A stretch of 5,911 bases of DNA from an uncultured Fidelibacterota bacterium (GTDB lineage: Bacteria; Marinisomatota; Marinisomatia; Marinisomatales; UBA1611): the NCBI GenBank assembly GCA_913043185.1, contig CAJWMI010000085.1, positions 1 through 5,911 of the forward strand, read 5' to 3'. The translations under genes were made by a program, and so were the position numbers. Positions 1-5,911 of this stretch are shown here, in pieces. The stretch's first letter is position 1, and the number at the start of each line of letters is the position of its first letter. Below the pieces are notes generated by a model. It was not told where the DNA came from and ran no database searches. It saw only the letters and a program-made list of their open reading frames with translations.

Positions 1-648
1 AACCAGGTAATTATCCTCACCATGGATTGGGTATCTAAAATACCAAAGATGTCCATCTATTTCTTTATGAATGACCTCCTCATCGCTAATTGCTGACTTT
101 GAGACTGGACACCAATTCACTAATCTATGGCCTTTATATATAAGACCTTTTTCATAAAGCCTAACAAAACTCTCTAATACAGCTCTAGAGTATCCCTCAT
201 CCATGGTAAACCGCTCTCTCTCCCAATCACAAGAACAACCAAGTTTTTTAAGCTGATTGATTATAATTCCACCGTATTTCTCCTTCCACTCCCAAGCATG
301 CTCCAAAAATTCTTCTCTTGATAGGTCATTTTTATTTATCCCTTTTTCTTCCAACATTTTAATGACTTTTGTTTCAGTCGCGATTGATGCGTGGTCAGTC
401 CCTGGAATCCAACAAGCCTCCTTACCCTCCATCCGGGCCTTCCTTATCAAAATATCTTGGATAGTATTATTCAGAACATGACCTACTGTTAACATACCTG
501 TAACATTTGGAGGTGGGATAACAATCGTATAGGGCTCCTTTTCTGAAGCAGAATCAGCATGAAAATATTTCTTTTCAATCCAGTACTTGTACCACTTATC
601 CTCAACCTTGGACGAATTATATTTATTTGCTAATAATGTTTCTGACAT
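1..648 (-). CDS. valS: Valine--tRNA ligase (ValRS), N-terminal part, runs off left edge
   Basis: Class I aminoacyl-tRNA synthetase that charges tRNA-Val with valine in the cytosol. Read on the minus strand from the ATG at 648, the frame stays open for 216 codons to the window edge, about a quarter of the usual ~870-900 residues; the KMSKS motif, anticodon-binding domain and C-terminal coiled coil lie outside. Visible landmarks are the N-terminal helix ([16 protein letters not shown], about 14-29), the HIGH-region block [13 protein letters not shown] (45-57), the active-site block [13 protein letters not shown] (80-92) and VNWCP...SDEEV (177-192), which leads into the CP1 editing domain. The HIGH motif reads T54-V-G-H57, so its first His is Thr. 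The start is supported by the N-terminal alignment; upstream there is only a weak GAG about 9 nt away. It is divergent from the operon to its right and is probably functionally unrelated to it. Identification is secure; the missing 3' part is due to the window edge, not a truncation. Confidence 0.97.
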   Translation of the reverse strand, partial: MSETLLANKYNSSKVEDKWYKYWIEKKYFHADSASEKEPYTIVIPPPNVTGMLTVGHVLNNTIQDILIRKARMEGKEACWIPGTDHASIATETKVIKMLEEKGINKNDLSREEFLEHAWEWKEKYGGIIINQLKKLGCSCDWERERFTMDEGYSRAVLESFVRLYEKGLIYKGHRLVNWCPVSKSAISDEEVIHKEIDGHLWYFRYPIHGEDNYLV

Positions 649-685
649 TTTATTTTACTCAAGAGGCATAAATATTAACTTCATT

Positions 686-691
686 TATAAT
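686..691 (+). promoter_or_regulatory. Candidate -10 box for the rightward operon
   Basis: A perfect TATAAT hexamer on the plus strand, about 50 bp before the ATG at 741, would give a 5' leader of roughly 40 nt. The expected -35 position (around 663-668) reads GAGGCA, which does not resemble TTGACA, so this is only a candidate. The same bases also contain -10-like hexamers on the opposite strand that could serve valS. Confidence 0.3.
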
Positions 692-726
692 ATGGTACTC
701 ATAATTAATACCTTTAGTCTGATAAA

Positions 727-738
727 TTTTTTAAAAAA
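727..738. repeat. Perfect T6A6 palindrome abutting the start codon
   Basis: Six T followed by six A form a 12-bp perfect palindrome ending two bases before the ATG at 741. It occupies the place where a Shine-Dalgarno sequence would sit, and none is present. It could be an unstructured A-rich initiation enhancer in the mRNA, or simply low-complexity AT-rich DNA. There is no GC stem, so it is not a terminator. Confidence 0.4.
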
Positions 739-740
739 AT

Positions 741-1457
741 ATGAATAGAATGAAAATTAAAATTTCAGGTATGACCTGCTCAGGCTGTAAGGAGACTGTC
801 ACTAAGGCCTTGGAAAGTGTTGATGAAGTCAAATCAGTAGTGGTTTCACTGCAAGATGGATCTGCTATTATAAATTTGGAGAATGAAATACCAATTGATC
901 ATATTCAAAAATCATTACCTGAAAAATACCAGATCCAAATAGACAGCTCAGATAATTTCCCTTCCAATACAAAACAACGATCATATTTAAGTGATCTTTA
1001 TCCATTATTTCTCATTCTATTTTATATAACTGTAGGTTCAGTAATTATGAGTTGGGATCACCCGATTGATAATTTTATGATGGATTTCATGGGATTATTT
1101 TTCGTTGTTTTTAGTTTTTTCAAATTTCTCGATTATAAAAATTTCCCTAATTCTTTTTCTATGTACGATCCTTTGGCTAAAAACCTACCCATCTACGGAT
1201 GGGTCTATCCATTTATTGAAGCTGCATTGGGATTGATGTTCCTTTTCAAAATTGAAATATACTTGGCCATTTTTTTAACAGTTTTATTTCTTAGTATAAC
1301 CACAGTTGGGGTTGTTAAAGTACTGAGTAATAAAGAAGAAGTTCAATGTGCATGCTTGGGGACTGCAATCAAACTGCCAATGACCATCGCAACACTAATT
1401 GAAAATAGTATTATGATTGTTATGGCAATTGCTACTTTCATAAAGCTATATGGATGA
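741..1457 (+). CDS. HMA metal-binding domain fused to MauE/DoxX-like integral membrane protein
   Basis: A two-part protein of 238 residues. Residues 4-66 form a heavy-metal-associated (HMA) ferredoxin-like domain with the metal-binding loop GMTCSGC (C13, C16), typical of Cu(I) chaperones and the N-termini of copper ATPases. After a short linker come about five hydrophobic segments (roughly 86-104, 113-131, 151-169, 171-194, 214-235). The conserved pattern F-LDY--F, YDPLAK, YGWVYPFIEAALG (129-163) and the CACLG motif (C203, C205) fit the MauE/DoxX redox-associated membrane family; MauE itself is needed for disulfide-containing methylamine dehydrogenase maturation. There is no P-type ATPase core (no DKTGT), so it is not a copper pump. 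A role in metal or thiol-redox handling at the inner membrane is inferred. It is first in the operon and overlaps the next gene by 8 bp. A second in-frame ATG at 750 is an equally possible start, as neither has an SD. Confidence 0.85.
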   Translation: MNRMKIKISGMTCSGCKETVTKALESVDEVKSVVVSLQDGSAIINLENEIPIDHIQKSLPEKYQIQIDSSDNFPSNTKQRSYLSDLYPLFLILFYITVGSVIMSWDHPIDNFMMDFMGLFFVVFSFFKFLDYKNFPNSFSMYDPLAKNLPIYGWVYPFIEAALGLMFLFKIEIYLAIFLTVLFLSITTVGVVKVLSNKEEVQCACLGTAIKLPMTIATLIENSIMIVMAIATFIKLYG

Positions 1458-2550
1458 TATAACCCCCATCGCTAAGGCTATTTTATTATCTATTTTTTTA
1501 TATTCTTTTCATTGTGATGCTTTTGCTCAAATATTCTCTGTTAAGGGGCAATTTGAATTTGGTACTCTGACAAGCAATGATATCCCTGATAGTTGGCGGT
1601 CTTACGAATCGTTTATTGGATATATACCAACCCTGTCGCTGGGGAAAGAGATCTCTTCAAATCAACTTCTTGATGCGGAATGGGCATATCACTTAAAAAG
1701 ATATTATGCTGAAGACTCACTTTTTAATTATCATGAAACCAATCATCGTCTGTGGGTTCGTTATTCAAATGAAAAAATAGAAGCACGACTTGGACTCCAA
1801 AAAATCGTTTTTGGTCCAACACAGATTCTAAGACCTCTTTCTTGGTTTGATACTTTTGATATAAAAAATCCCACCGGTCAAACCGATGGAGTTGAAGCAC
1901 TTAGGGTTCGGTGGTTCCCATCAAACAATACTGCTCTATCATCATGGGTCATAAATAATAAGCTTGATACACTTACATTTGGGGGAAGAGGTGAGATTAC
2001 CACTGAGATTGGTGAATTTGGTTTTACGTACCACCATGATCCATCAAAATCAATAAGATCAATTGGACAACTAGAAATACCAGTCAACAACTCGCATGAT
2101 AGGATCGCTTTTGATTATCGATTTGACGGCTTTATTGGTTTTTGGAATGAAAGCGCTTTAGTGAAATCTCACAAATCAACAATAGAATTATTCACCTTAG
2201 GTGCAGACTATACGCTTCCTATGTTTAATGGAGTCTTAATCATGGCAGAATCAATGCGTATATCTAGTGAATACAATAATAAAACATCCCGCCAAAACTA
2301 TTCGGTATTTATGACAAGCTTACCAGTTGGGATGATTCATCAGGCAATGTATATTTCTCAAATAGATTGGAAAGATAGGAAAACATATCAATACCTAAGA
2401 TGGACCAGTACCTATGATACTTATAGTTTAAATATGATTATTTCAGTAAATCCAAAACGTAATCAATACAATATACCAGTAAATTCTCTACCGAGATCGC
2501 TGTCTGGGTTCGGCACTGGTGTACAGTTTATGTTTATCTACAATCACTAA
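1450..2550 (+). CDS. Outer-membrane beta-barrel protein (DUF1302-like / exporter-associated barrel)
   Basis: A predicted secreted protein of 366 residues. The N-terminus has a hydrophobic stretch (10-20) followed by AFA|Q, giving a signal peptidase I site after about residue 26. C22 is not in a proper lipobox, so a lipoprotein is unlikely. The mature part shows alternating polar/aromatic beta-strands (for example LWVRYSNEKIEARLGLQ and RIAFDYRFDGFIGFW) and no other hydrophobic helix, as in an outer-membrane barrel. The block at 115-155 (LGLQKIVFG, RPLSWFDTFD, DGVEALRVRWFP) resembles the 'RQ-I-WG ... P-D-F ... GVDALR' signature that I recall from barrels encoded next to RND/ABC exporters and LolA-like proteins; this family match is from memory. 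The C-terminus (VQFMFIYNH) does not end in the classical aromatic residue, though it is aromatic-rich. The start at 1450 overlaps the upstream gene by 8 bp with no SD, implying coupling. A role as outer-membrane end point of the adjacent ABC machine is inferred. Confidence 0.75.
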   Translation: MDDITPIAKAILLSIFLYSFHCDAFAQIFSVKGQFEFGTLTSNDIPDSWRSYESFIGYIPTLSLGKEISSNQLLDAEWAYHLKRYYAEDSLFNYHETNHRLWVRYSNEKIEARLGLQKIVFGPTQILRPLSWFDTFDIKNPTGQTDGVEALRVRWFPSNNTALSSWVINNKLDTLTFGGRGEITTEIGEFGFTYHHDPSKSIRSIGQLEIPVNNSHDRIAFDYRFDGFIGFWNESALVKSHKSTIELFTLGADYTLPMFNGVLIMAESMRISSEYNNKTSRQNYSVFMTSLPVGMIHQAMYISQIDWKDRKTYQYLRWTSTYDTYSLNMIISVNPKRNQYNIPVNSLPRSLSGFGTGVQFMFIYNH

Positions 2551-2554
2551 GGAG
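2549..2554 (+). promoter_or_regulatory. Strong Shine-Dalgarno for the ABC ATPase gene
   Basis: AAGGAG overlaps the TAA stop of the barrel gene and lies 5 nt before the ATG at 2560. It fixes that start and shows that this organism uses SD-led initiation for at least some genes. Confidence 0.75.
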
Positions 2555-2559
2555 TTTTA

Positions 2560-3270
2560 ATGGAAAATAAAAATGTAATTAGCATAAAAAACTTGGTCAA
2601 GCGGTTCCCAGTTGGAGGAGATTACTTCACAGCACTCCAGCAGGTAAGTCTTGAACTAAGTGAAGGCGAATTCATTGGCCTCGTTGGACCATCAGGGTCA
2701 GGAAAAACAACTCTATTGAATATTATTGGCGGTCTCGATTCCGCTACCGATGGTAGCGTAAGTGTTCTGAGAAATTCAATGGAAAACACCTCTCACAATA
2801 AGCGTGCTGAAATTCGGCGAAAACATATGGGTTTTATTTTTCAAAGTTATAATCTGCTCCCAGTATACACAGTATATGAAAATGTAGAACTCCCTTTAAT
2901 TTTAAATAATATGGAAAAAACTGAAAGAGAAAGAAAAGTAACCCGGGCAGTTGAATGGGTAGGGCTAACAGATAAGATAAACTCAAAACCAGCAGATATG
3001 AGTGGCGGCGAATGTCAGCGTACAGCGATAGCAAGGGCCATTGTTCATGAACCAGCATTACTGCTTGCAGATGAACCGACAGCAAATCTAGACGCAGAAA
3101 ATTCTCATAATATCATGAAAATATTATCCAAACTAAATTCAGAAATATCAACCTCTTTTGTATTTGCAACACACGATGAAAAAATCATGGGATACCTAAA
3201 AAGGATTATTCATCTAGAGGATGGAAAAATAATTAATGATGAAAAAATATCTAAGCCAAAATCTTCATAA
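2560..3270 (+). CDS. ABC transporter ATP-binding protein, LolD/MacB type
   Basis: A complete 236-residue nucleotide-binding subunit that would power the two permeases encoded directly downstream from the cytoplasmic face of the inner membrane. All motifs are present: Walker A GPSGSGKTT (43-51), Q-loop FQSYNLLP (94-101), signature SGGECQR (148-154), Walker B LLLADEP (167-173) with catalytic E172, D-loop ANLD (175-178) and H-loop H205 in FATHDE. GFIFQSYNLLP, LLADEPTANLD and the overall length are typical of the LolD/MacB/FtsE-like group, which works with FtsX-fold permeases rather than importers. The signature has Glu-Cys where Gln-Gln is most usual; S148, G149 and G150 are intact, so activity is expected. 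It has its own SD and is followed after 3 bp by the first permease. LolD, MacB-ATPase and antimicrobial-peptide-efflux members cannot be separated by sequence alone, so no symbol is given. Confidence 0.95.
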   Translation: MENKNVISIKNLVKRFPVGGDYFTALQQVSLELSEGEFIGLVGPSGSGKTTLLNIIGGLDSATDGSVSVLRNSMENTSHNKRAEIRRKHMGFIFQSYNLLPVYTVYENVELPLILNNMEKTERERKVTRAVEWVGLTDKINSKPADMSGGECQRTAIARAIVHEPALLLADEPTANLDAENSHNIMKILSKLNSEISTSFVFATHDEKIMGYLKRIIHLEDGKIINDEKISKPKSS

Positions 3271-3273
3271 ATA

Positions 3274-4449
3274 ATGCTTTTTAACATTGCAATAAAGAAC
3301 CTTTTTGGAGCAAAGCTAAGGACTAGCTTAAATGTATTCGTCACATCCATTTCTTTTTTCTTGGTTATTTTTGTATCAGGGATGTATGACGGGATGAGAG
3401 AACACGCAAAAAACATAACAATAGAAACCGAAGTCGCTGGTGGAACATATTGGCATCCAGAGTATGACTCAATGGATCCTCGAACGTTTGAAGATTCGCA
3501 TTCGATTATCCCTATCCATATCAAAAAGTTGATTGACCAAAAGAGTGCTTTTGGGGTACTTGTAAGCCAGGCATCTATCTATCCAAATGGACGCATAATG
3601 CCCGTGGTTATGAAAGGGATTACCCCTGATCAAAATATCGTTAATATGCCTACTAGTGTACTTGATAAACATAATGACATTTCTATCCCTGTTCTTATTG
3701 GTAGTGGAATGGCAGAAAATGCCAACCTAAAAGTTGGAGATACATTTACAATTCGGTGGCTAGATGCGGATCGGACATACGATGCGGATGAGGGGACTGT
3801 TGTCCATATAATGGAAACGGAAAATTTTAAGCTTGATCTTGGACACATATGGATACCTCTTTCAAAAGCACAATCCATGTTGGCAATGAAAGATCAGGCA
3901 ACGTACGTCACTTATTCAAAAGATCTTACAAAAATAAAAGATAGTGGGAATTGGATTCATCATGATGTAGACTATATGATACGGGATATGGAGGCACTAA
4001 TCAAAGCAGATGAACCAGGTGCACAGGTGATGTATTCAATACTGCTGGCACTAGCTGCCATGGGGATTTTTAACGCTCAGGTATTATCAATATTTCGACG
4101 AGGCAAAGAGATCGGTACTCTCATGGCACTGGGGATGACCCGTTCTAGGGTGGTTGGCCTTTTTACTCTTGAAGGAGGATTAAATGCATTCTTAGCTGGT
4201 ATAATTACTCTAGTTTTATTTGGCCCAATCCTATTGTACTTTGGAACAAATGGAATCCCATTACCAATGGACTATACAGAAATGGGTTTGTTAGTCGCAA
4301 AAAGATTGGTCCCGATTTACTCTATCAGCCTTATTATTTCAACAACAGTTTTAATATCAATCATTGTATTAGTAGTCAGCTATATACCATCTAGGAGAAT
4401 CACCAAAATGAAACCAACGGACGCGCTGCGTGGAAGGGCTGCTACATGA
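3274..4449 (+). CDS. ABC transporter permease, FtsX/LolC-E/MacB fold (first of two)
   Basis: An inner-membrane permease of 391 residues with the 1+3 topology of the FtsX superfamily. TM1 is at about 17-37, a periplasmic MacB-PCD-like domain fills about 40-248, and three helices follow at roughly 250-272, 297-322 and 346-370. The cytoplasmic loop after TM2 (RRGKEIGTLMALGMTRSRV, 275-293) is the hallmark coupling segment, and the tail SRRITKMKPTDALRG (373-387) is the usual 'P--ALR' ending of MacB/LolC/LolE permeases. Proteins of this fold are mechanotransmitters or lipoprotein extractors, not channel-forming importers. The ATG follows the ATPase stop by 3 bp with no SD, so translation is probably coupled, and the stop overlaps the second permease by ATGA. 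It probably pairs with the second permease as a heterodimer, as LolC does with LolE. The substrate is not evident from the sequence. Confidence 0.93.
   Translation: MLFNIAIKNLFGAKLRTSLNVFVTSISFFLVIFVSGMYDGMREHAKNITIETEVAGGTYWHPEYDSMDPRTFEDSHSIIPIHIKKLIDQKSAFGVLVSQASIYPNGRIMPVVMKGITPDQNIVNMPTSVLDKHNDISIPVLIGSGMAENANLKVGDTFTIRWLDADRTYDADEGTVVHIMETENFKLDLGHIWIPLSKAQSMLAMKDQATYVTYSKDLTKIKDSGNWIHHDVDYMIRDMEALIKADEPGAQVMYSILLALAAMGIFNAQVLSIFRRGKEIGTLMALGMTRSRVVGLFTLEGGLNAFLAGIITLVLFGPILLYFGTNGIPLPMDYTEMGLLVAKRLVPIYSISLIISTTVLISIIVLVVSYIPSRRITKMKPTDALRGRAAT
4432..4438 (+). promoter_or_regulatory. Likely ribosome binding site for the second permease
   Basis: GGAAGGG inside the 3' end of the first permease gene lies 7 nt before the ATG at 4446. 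It supports that start together with the ATGA overlap. Confidence 0.5.
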
Positions 4450-5903
4450 TACGGTTTTTAGCAAAAGGACTTATCAGAGATCGCTCAAGAAGCCTTTTCC
4501 CACTACTAGCGATTATTATCACAGTCACACTGGTCATCTTTGGGATAGGATTTATGGAAGGTGCGATGAATAATTTATTACAAAGTACAGCTGTTATATC
4601 TAGCGGCCATGTAAAAGTTGTTACAAAAGCCTATAAAAAAGAAAGTAATCAGCTTCCCAACGACCTAGCGCTTTTTGATACAAAAAATATTATTCATACA
4701 CTTAGTCATATGTACCCAGATTATTTTTGGACACCTAGGGTCACATTTGGTGGTTTATTGGATGTCCCGGATATAAATGGAGAGACCAAGGAACAGGCTC
4801 CTGTTTTCGCACTCGGAATAGATTTCTTTTCAGAAAGGTCCCGCCAGACAGAAATATGGGAGCTTGAGAAATATCTAATAAAAGGTCACATTCCAAAAAG
4901 TAGAGATGATGCACTGATAAGTACAAAGCTAGCTAAACAATTGAGTGTTAGCGTTGGTAGCTCTGTAACTCTAATAGGTTCGACAATGGATAATGCTTTT
5001 ACTACTTATAATTTTAACATAGCAGGAACATTTGATTTGAATAAAGGTCAGGCAGATAAGCAGATGATGCTGGTTGACATTTCTGGCGCAAGACAAGCTC
5101 TTGATATGAGAGGTGCTGCATCAGAGATACTTGGCTACCATAATTCTCTTTATTATAATGATGAAGAAGCAGTATCAATTAGAAAGCATTTCAATTTAAC
5201 GTATAGTGATAGTATCGCTCAGATACTTCGGAATGAAGAATCATATGATGCTCTGTCTTATATGGACGGGTGGAATAATATCAGCAATGTTGAAAAAATA
5301 AATCTCCCAATACAAAGAACAAATGCATTGTCTGATAATCAGATGTATGACAACAATGAAGAATGGGAGGAGTTATCTGTAGAAGACCCAGCTGTCTTTA
5401 CACCAACAATGATTGCTCTAAGAGATAGCAGCCAACTAGCAAGTATTGTAGATTTTAGTAATGTTGCTATGGGAGTCATGGCAGGAATATTTTTAGTTAT
5501 TGTGATGATTGTTTTGTGGAATATGGGATTAATGAATGGTTTGCGGCGTTATGGAGAATTTGGACTTCGTCTTGCAATAGGAGAGTCCAAAAGTCAGGTA
5601 TATAGGACAATGATAATTGAGGCAATTCTTATTGGATTTATGGGAACATTAGTAGGAACAATTTTGGGGGTATCTCTAACCTATTACGTTCAGGAGTTTG
5701 GCATAGATTATTCAGAAGCGCTTAACCAAATATCTTCTAGTGCTATTGTAATGACCAATGTGTTCTATGCTAAAGTAACACCAGAGTTATACTACATTGG
5801 TTTTATCCCGGGAGTTTTGGCAACAGTTCTAGGAACAATGCTCGCTGGTCTTGCTATTTACAAACGTGAAATGTCACAATTATTCAAGGAGCTTGAAACA
5901 TGA
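4446..5903 (+). CDS. ABC transporter permease, FtsX/LolE-like fold (second of two, long periplasmic domain)
   Basis: A second, clearly different FtsX-fold permease of 485 residues, about 95 longer than its partner. TM1 is at about 17-37, followed by ISSGHVKV (51-58), a segment common after TM1 in LolC/LolE-type proteins. A periplasmic domain of about 300 residues follows, then TM2 (about 338-362), TM3 (about 386-413) and TM4 (about 450-472). The coupling loop RRYGEFGLRLAIGESKSQV (367-385) matches the FtsX pattern. The extra length lies mainly at about 225-325, a hydrophilic, acidic Asn/Asp/Glu-rich stretch without a counterpart in the first permease. The C-terminus (YKREMSQLFKELET) lacks the usual 'P--ALR' tail. 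It starts with an ATGA overlap and ends with another, so it is coupled on both sides. Family assignment is firm; whether the insert contacts a carrier or the barrel is speculation. Confidence 0.92.
   Translation: MIRFLAKGLIRDRSRSLFPLLAIIITVTLVIFGIGFMEGAMNNLLQSTAVISSGHVKVVTKAYKKESNQLPNDLALFDTKNIIHTLSHMYPDYFWTPRVTFGGLLDVPDINGETKEQAPVFALGIDFFSERSRQTEIWELEKYLIKGHIPKSRDDALISTKLAKQLSVSVGSSVTLIGSTMDNAFTTYNFNIAGTFDLNKGQADKQMMLVDISGARQALDMRGAASEILGYHNSLYYNDEEAVSIRKHFNLTYSDSIAQILRNEESYDALSYMDGWNNISNVEKINLPIQRTNALSDNQMYDNNEEWEELSVEDPAVFTPTMIALRDSSQLASIVDFSNVAMGVMAGIFLVIVMIVLWNMGLMNGLRRYGEFGLRLAIGESKSQVYRTMIIEAILIGFMGTLVGTILGVSLTYYVQEFGIDYSEALNQISSSAIVMTNVFYAKVTPELYYIGFIPGVLATVLGTMLAGLAIYKREMSQLFKELET
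5886..5891 (+). promoter_or_regulatory. Strong Shine-Dalgarno for the gene starting at 5900
   Basis: AAGGAG lies 8 nt before the ATG at 5900, inside the 3' end of the second permease gene. Together with the ATGA overlap it is good evidence for a further operon gene that begins just inside the window. Confidence 0.7.
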
Positions 5904-5911
5904 AAAATATT
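5900..5911 (+). CDS. Start of a further operon gene (first 4 codons only)
   Basis: Only M-K-N-I is visible. The start is supported by a well-placed AAGGAG and an ATGA overlap with the preceding permease stop. A Met-Lys-Asn-Ile beginning would suit the n-region of a signal peptide. From the operon type I would expect a LolA-like 'outer membrane lipoprotein-sorting' periplasmic carrier, but four residues cannot show this. Confidence 0.6.

Larger units (their letters stand above)
649..740. promoter_or_regulatory. Divergent intergenic region between valS and the export operon
   Basis: This 92-bp, very AT-rich gap is the only non-coding stretch in the window and must carry the promoters for valS (leftward) and, most likely, the plus-strand operon (rightward). 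A perfect TATAAT lies at 686-691 on the plus strand; no TTGACA-like box is visible 15-18 bp upstream of it. TATTAT (692-687) and TATAAA (689-684) overlap it on the minus strand. A Bacteroidota-like -7 element near-match, TACCTTTA against TAnnTTTG, sits at 709-716 on the plus strand. I see no metal-regulator operator with a convincing dyad and no intrinsic terminator. In such AT-rich DNA, chance matches are common. Confidence 0.5.

Noticed and set aside
257..481. Plus-strand open frame of 74 codons
   Set aside because: It lies antisense within valS, whose conserved motifs are in the minus-strand frame; the product has no recognisable features.
721..740. T-run followed by A-run as a possible bidirectional terminator
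   Set aside because: The palindrome has no GC-containing stem or loop, and it lies just upstream of a start codon between divergent genes, where no terminator is needed.
741..1457. Copper-transporting P-type ATPase fragment
   Set aside because: Only the HMA domain is shared; the membrane part has MauE/DoxX-like motifs, no CPC membrane motif and no DKTGT, and the gene is intact rather than truncated.
1450..1540. Lipoprotein signal peptide using C22
   Set aside because: The residues before C22 (S-F-H) do not form a lipobox, whereas AFA followed by Q makes a good signal peptidase I site.
1878..2090. Minus-strand open frame of 70 codons
   Set aside because: Antisense shadow of the barrel gene, covering its coding region with no start signal or recognisable motif.
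2834..3085. Minus-strand open frame of 83 codons
   Set aside because: Antisense to the ABC ATPase across its Q-loop, signature and Walker B regions; clearly a shadow.
3210..3524. Minus-strand open frame of 104 codons spanning a gene junction
   Set aside because: It crosses the ATPase/permease junction antisense to both well-supported genes and has no recognisable domain.
3469..3878. Two overlapping minus-strand open frames (3469-3672 and 3630-3878)
   Set aside because: Both are antisense to the periplasmic domain of the first permease and overlap each other.
4741..4926. Minus-strand open frame of 61 codons
   Set aside because: Antisense shadow within the second permease gene.

Overview
The window is AT-rich (roughly 35-40 % GC by eye) bacterial chromosome, gene-dense, with no mobile elements, RNA genes or CRISPR. 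The organism looks like a diderm (Gram-negative) bacterium: one gene encodes a signal-peptide-bearing outer-membrane beta-barrel, and the ABC system is of the LolCDE/MacB type. The valyl-tRNA synthetase fragment has sequence features I associate with the Bacteroidota/FCB side of the tree ([20 protein letters not shown]). Clear Shine-Dalgarno sequences before two genes are less typical of Bacteroidota proper, so a marine FCB lineage such as Marinimicrobia (SAR406) is a plausible but unproven guess.

Layout: positions 1-648 (minus strand) hold the N-terminal 216 codons of valS, which runs off the left edge. A 92-bp AT-rich divergent intergenic region (649-740) follows. From 741 to the right edge, all genes lie on the plus strand in one tightly packed operon: an HMA-domain/MauE-like membrane protein (741-1457), an outer-membrane beta-barrel protein (1450-2550), an ABC ATPase (2560-3270), two different FtsX-type permeases (3274-4449 and 4446-5903), and the first four codons of another gene (5900-). 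The junctions are an 8-bp overlap, a 9-bp gap with a strong SD, a 3-bp gap, and two ATGA overlaps, which is strong evidence of co-transcription and translational coupling.

How the genes may work together: the ATPase and two permeases form a complete LolCDE-like inner-membrane ABC machine that would act on a lipid or lipoprotein substrate rather than transport across the bilayer channel-style. The barrel belongs, by its motif, to a family that I recall occurring beside such exporters (or RND/MMPL exporters) and LolA-like periplasmic carriers. This suggests an envelope-spanning lipid/lipoprotein trafficking route whose carrier may be the gene starting at 5900. The unusual component is the first gene, a metal-binding HMA domain fused to a MauE/DoxX-like redox-associated membrane domain. 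It raises the possibility that this exporter is tied to copper or thiol-redox handling. That functional link is inference from operon structure only.
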